From Aquabacterium sp029268225 (GTDB lineage Bacteria > Pseudomonadota > Gammaproteobacteria > Burkholderiales > Burkholderiaceae_C): a stretch of 64,000 bases of DNA. The notes below the pieces were generated by a model. The model was not told the origin of the DNA. It worked only from the letters and a program-made list of their open reading frames with translations, and did not search any database. The stretch is taken from contig NZ_JBBEYB010000009.1 of the NCBI RefSeq assembly GCF_037482285.1, positions 103,115 through 167,114 on the forward strand, given 5' to 3'. How positions within the stretch are numbered: position 1 is the first letter of the stretch; each line of letters opens with the position of its first letter. Shown one piece after another: positions 62,045-64,000 of the stretch. A program made the position numbers and the translations under genes.

Positions 62045-63339
62045 GGCAGTTGTCCAAGGGCATGTTGGAGGCGGGCCAGGGCTTGGACCAGGGCGGCGTG
62101 TTGACGTGCAGCAGCTGCGTCGGCCTGTGCGGCGGACGACAGGGCACGCAGGAGTTCTGGCAGGGACGATTCACCGGCCTGAAAGGACCGAGTCAACAGC
62201 CGGGCGCGCTCGCGCAACAGGCGTGCACGCTCGGCTTCCGCTGCGGCTTGGTCGGTGGCCGCGCTCACATGTCCGCGTGCCAAGGCTTGCTCCGCTTCAA
62301 GCTGCTGGTGCATGCGTTGAAGGGCCATCTGCGCGCGGTCCAGGTCAGCCAAGGCTGTGGCCAACCGGGGCGCGTTGTGGGGATCCGTGCCAAATGGCAC
62401 GCTCACGGACAGGGCGACGCTGCTTTGCCGGGGCTGCCCCGAGCCGGGCTGCTCCTGGCGCATGCCCATGCCGAGTTCGGGCGCGGCCCCACGTTGGGCT
62501 TGCACCTGAGCCACCCGTTGCTGGGCACGCGCTACCGCTGCGGCGGCCAACTGTGCTTCAGGGTGTGCCTCAAGTGATGCACTCTGGGCCGTATCGTCGC
62601 GCGGAGATAGCGCCTCGGGCTCAGGCAGCGCGGTCCATCCGGTCAACAGGGTCCAGGCGCTGCGCTGTGCGGCCAAGGCCCGTTCGGCCTCAAGCGCCAG
62701 ACTGCGAGCAGCGAGCATCTCGGCCTGGGCAGCCATAGCGTCGGTGGGAGCCAAATCGCCCGCCCGGACACGCCGCTCGACATCGGCACTGAGCGCTTCC
62801 AAGGTCTTGCGCTGTTGGGCCGCCTGCAAAGCACTGGCCTCGGCCTGCTGGAGTTGGGCGGCCTGCTCCCGCAGGCGCGTGGCCAGCTGCAGGCGCGCGG
62901 CGCGTTCCGAGGCACCCGCCCAGTCGGACTCGGCTTGCGCCACTTGGGCGTTGAGCTTGCGTTGACCCGGGCGCCACAGCGGCAAGGCGATGCCCAGCTC
63001 GGTCTCGCGCGCGCCTGCGGCCGCAGAACCGCGACCCTCGCGTCGGGACAGTGCCAGCGAGGGCGCCGCAGCCAGCCAAGCGTCGGCCAAGCCTTGCTCG
63101 GCCAGCACCTGACGTTGACGGCCCGTCGCTTCGGCGGACGCCAGGGAACGATCCCACGCCGCAGCGAGGGCTTGCGCCATGGTCAAACGCTGGGCAACGG
63201 AGGAGGAAGTGGCCGGGGACGAGGTCGCCGAAACCGGGGGAACAGGTGGCGCAGCCTGTGCAGCGCCAACCAGCGCGCTGCCTGCAAGCATGCAGGCAAG
63301 GCGCCATGGGGTGAACCATGGAGATGAATTCACGATCAT
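62041..63339 (-). CDS. outer-membrane efflux channel (CzcC/TolC family)
   Basis: This 432-residue outer-membrane factor is mostly long amphipathic helices rich in Ala, Gln and Arg, as in TolC-type channels. It has a signal peptide ending in AQA (about residue 30), then AQRLTMAQALAAAWDRSLA near 49-67. Two half-repeats follow, each with helices and short strands (LGIALPLWRPGQRKLNAQVAQAESDWAGA, split; SVALSVSVPFGTD). ATG 63339 is chosen; an upstream in-frame start 11 codons earlier lacks character. It follows the CzcI-like gene by about 100 bases and overlaps the next gene. Confidence 0.88.
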   Translation of the reverse strand: MIVNSSPWFTPWRLACMLAGSALVGAAQAAPPVPPVSATSSPATSSSVAQRLTMAQALAAAWDRSLASAEATGRQRQVLAEQGLADAWLAAAPSLALSRREGRGSAAAGARETELGIALPLWRPGQRKLNAQVAQAESDWAGASERAARLQLATRLREQAAQLQQAEASALQAAQQRKTLEALSADVERRVRAGDLAPTDAMAAQAEMLAARSLALEAERALAAQRSAWTLLTGWTALPEPEALSPRDDTAQSASLEAHPEAQLAAAAVARAQQRVAQVQAQRGAAPELGMGMRQEQPGSGQPRQSSVALSVSVPFGTDPHNAPRLATALADLDRAQMALQRMHQQLEAEQALARGHVSAATDQAAAEAERARLLRERARLLTRSFQAGESSLPELLRALSSAAQADAAAARQHAALVQALARLQHALGQLP

Positions 63340-63442
63340 CCTGACAGAAGTGTGGTGCGGCCCCGCCGGCATTCAGCCGGACATCGGGTCGCTACCGCTC
63401 AAACCAAACGCGCAGGGGTCAGCCCCGCGCAACACGGCGGTG

Positions 63443-63805
63443 TCAGGTGAGTGATTGCGGAGGTCGCTCTGGGCCGCTCAAGAAGGGCTGCGGCGGCTCG
63501 GTGGGATGAGCGATGACCGGTGGCGCCGAACCGACGCGCAGAACCGGCAAAACGGCGGCAGTCAGCAAGGCCGGCGCGGACAGGCATGCATCGCTCATCA
63601 CATGCTCTGTTGATTCGTCGGAATCATCCTGATGAAACCCCGCATCGTGGTCGTCATGGACGTCGTGGTGATGCGCAGAGCCGTCAAAGTGAAGCAACGC
63701 ATGCACCACTTCCTCGCCCTCGGCCGCCCACACGCCCAGCCCCGCATGGGCCAGCGACTGCCAGCACACGCAGAAAACGAGGAGGATGGAAAGCCAACGA
63801 CGCAT
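63443..63805 (-). CDS. CzcI-like His/Asp-rich periplasmic protein
   Basis: This 120-residue protein has a signal peptide (LSILLVFCVCWQSLAHA, ending about residue 21). A short mature region carries a dense metal-binding stretch (HHHDVHDDHDAGFHQDD near 46-62) and a Pro-rich C-terminus. Small proteins of this type open czc operons (CzcI) and influence metal response. It is the first gene of the minus-strand efflux operon. A -10-like TAGACT lies eight bases before its ATG, so its mRNA may also be leaderless or very short-leadered. Confidence 0.78.
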   Translation of the reverse strand: MRRWLSILLVFCVCWQSLAHAGLGVWAAEGEEVVHALLHFDGSAHHHDVHDDHDAGFHQDDSDESTEHVMSDACLSAPALLTAAVLPVLRVGSAPPVIAHPTEPPQPFLSGPERPPQSLT

Positions 63806-64000
63806 AGCTTATTAGTCTAGCAGGGAGGGTGAACCGAAGGCCCACATAACCCCATTCTTCGAGGGATCTGGCTTGTCAGGACCAACCGACCGACTGCAAC
63901 TGCATGCGAACCGGTCAGTCGTGTCTTCGCCAATCGAATGGCCGGTGATGACCAATCGCTGCCATTCGGCCTTGAGGTCTCAATGACCGAGTTCAGCCTT
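63806..64000. other. right-edge region upstream of the metal-efflux operon
   Basis: No supported gene is seen in these 195 bases. They contain the presumed promoter of the efflux operon (minus-strand TAGACT near 63814-63819). The next gene lies outside the window. Confidence 0.4.

Overview
The window looks like a chromosome segment of a betaproteobacterium of the order Burkholderiales, probably from the Comamonadaceae/Sphaerotilaceae side. This is inferred from high GC, the gene orders rubredoxin-pilGHIJ-chpA and yqgE-ruvX-pyrR-pyrB-pyrC'-plsC, rpmB-rpmG, and a Crp/Fnr gene between trxB and ftsK. No phage, insertion sequence, integrase, CRISPR array, rRNA or tRNA was seen. The content is mostly core genome plus three accessory-looking modules.

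Layout. 0.1-12 kb: rubredoxin, then the Pil-Chp twitching-motility chemosensory operon (pilG, pilH, pilI, pilJ, a 2219-residue chpA) ending in a GAF-GGDEF diguanylate cyclase with an intact I-site. 12-19.6 kb: a photolyase on the minus strand, then a tightly overlapping yqgE-ruvX-pyrR-pyrB-pyrC'-plsC operon (the dihydroorotase homologue has lost its zinc ligands), then an acyl-lipid desaturase. 19.9-25.6 kb: a second, unusual chemosensory-like operon with a mini-MCP with an altered tip, a CheX, a pseudo-receiver-CheX fusion, a CheY and a membrane CheA-like kinase. The kinase has a CxxCH haem-type motif right after its signal peptide and no CheW-like domain. This is the best candidate for an undescribed system.

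25.7-35.4 kb: rpmG/rpmB, trxB, a Crp/Fnr regulator, ftsK, lolA, a DEAD-box helicase with a long Gly/Phe/Asp/Arg repeat tail, and rarA. 35.4-48.5 kb: a type VI secretion cluster, tssL-tssK-tssJ on minus, divergent from a TPR lipoprotein-tssB-tssC-hcp-tssE-tssF-tssG-tssH on plus. tssM, tssA, vgrG and PAAR are not here. 48.6-50.5 kb: a small Cys-rich protein and two related single-span membrane proteins with periplasmic Val-Pro beta repeats.

50.5-55.3 kb: a PadR regulator divergent from a fadH / NTF2-like / dienoyl-CoA isomerase operon, with two matching palindromic operators between them, then an SGNH hydrolase. 55.5-63.8 kb: a minus-strand heavy-metal efflux operon (CzcI-like protein, OMF, a small His-rich membrane protein, MFP, RND pump), followed by a small periplasmic protein and an EamA transporter with an extremely His-rich tail.

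Two themes recur. One is phosphorelay signalling: two CheA-type kinases, four intact receivers, and three proteins sharing the C-terminal tail G-[ED]-[LV]-E-L-F. The other is what look like leaderless starts, in which a -10-like hexamer sits 6-7 bases before the ATG (yqgE, ftsK, rarA). All assignments come from reading the sequence; no database search was run.
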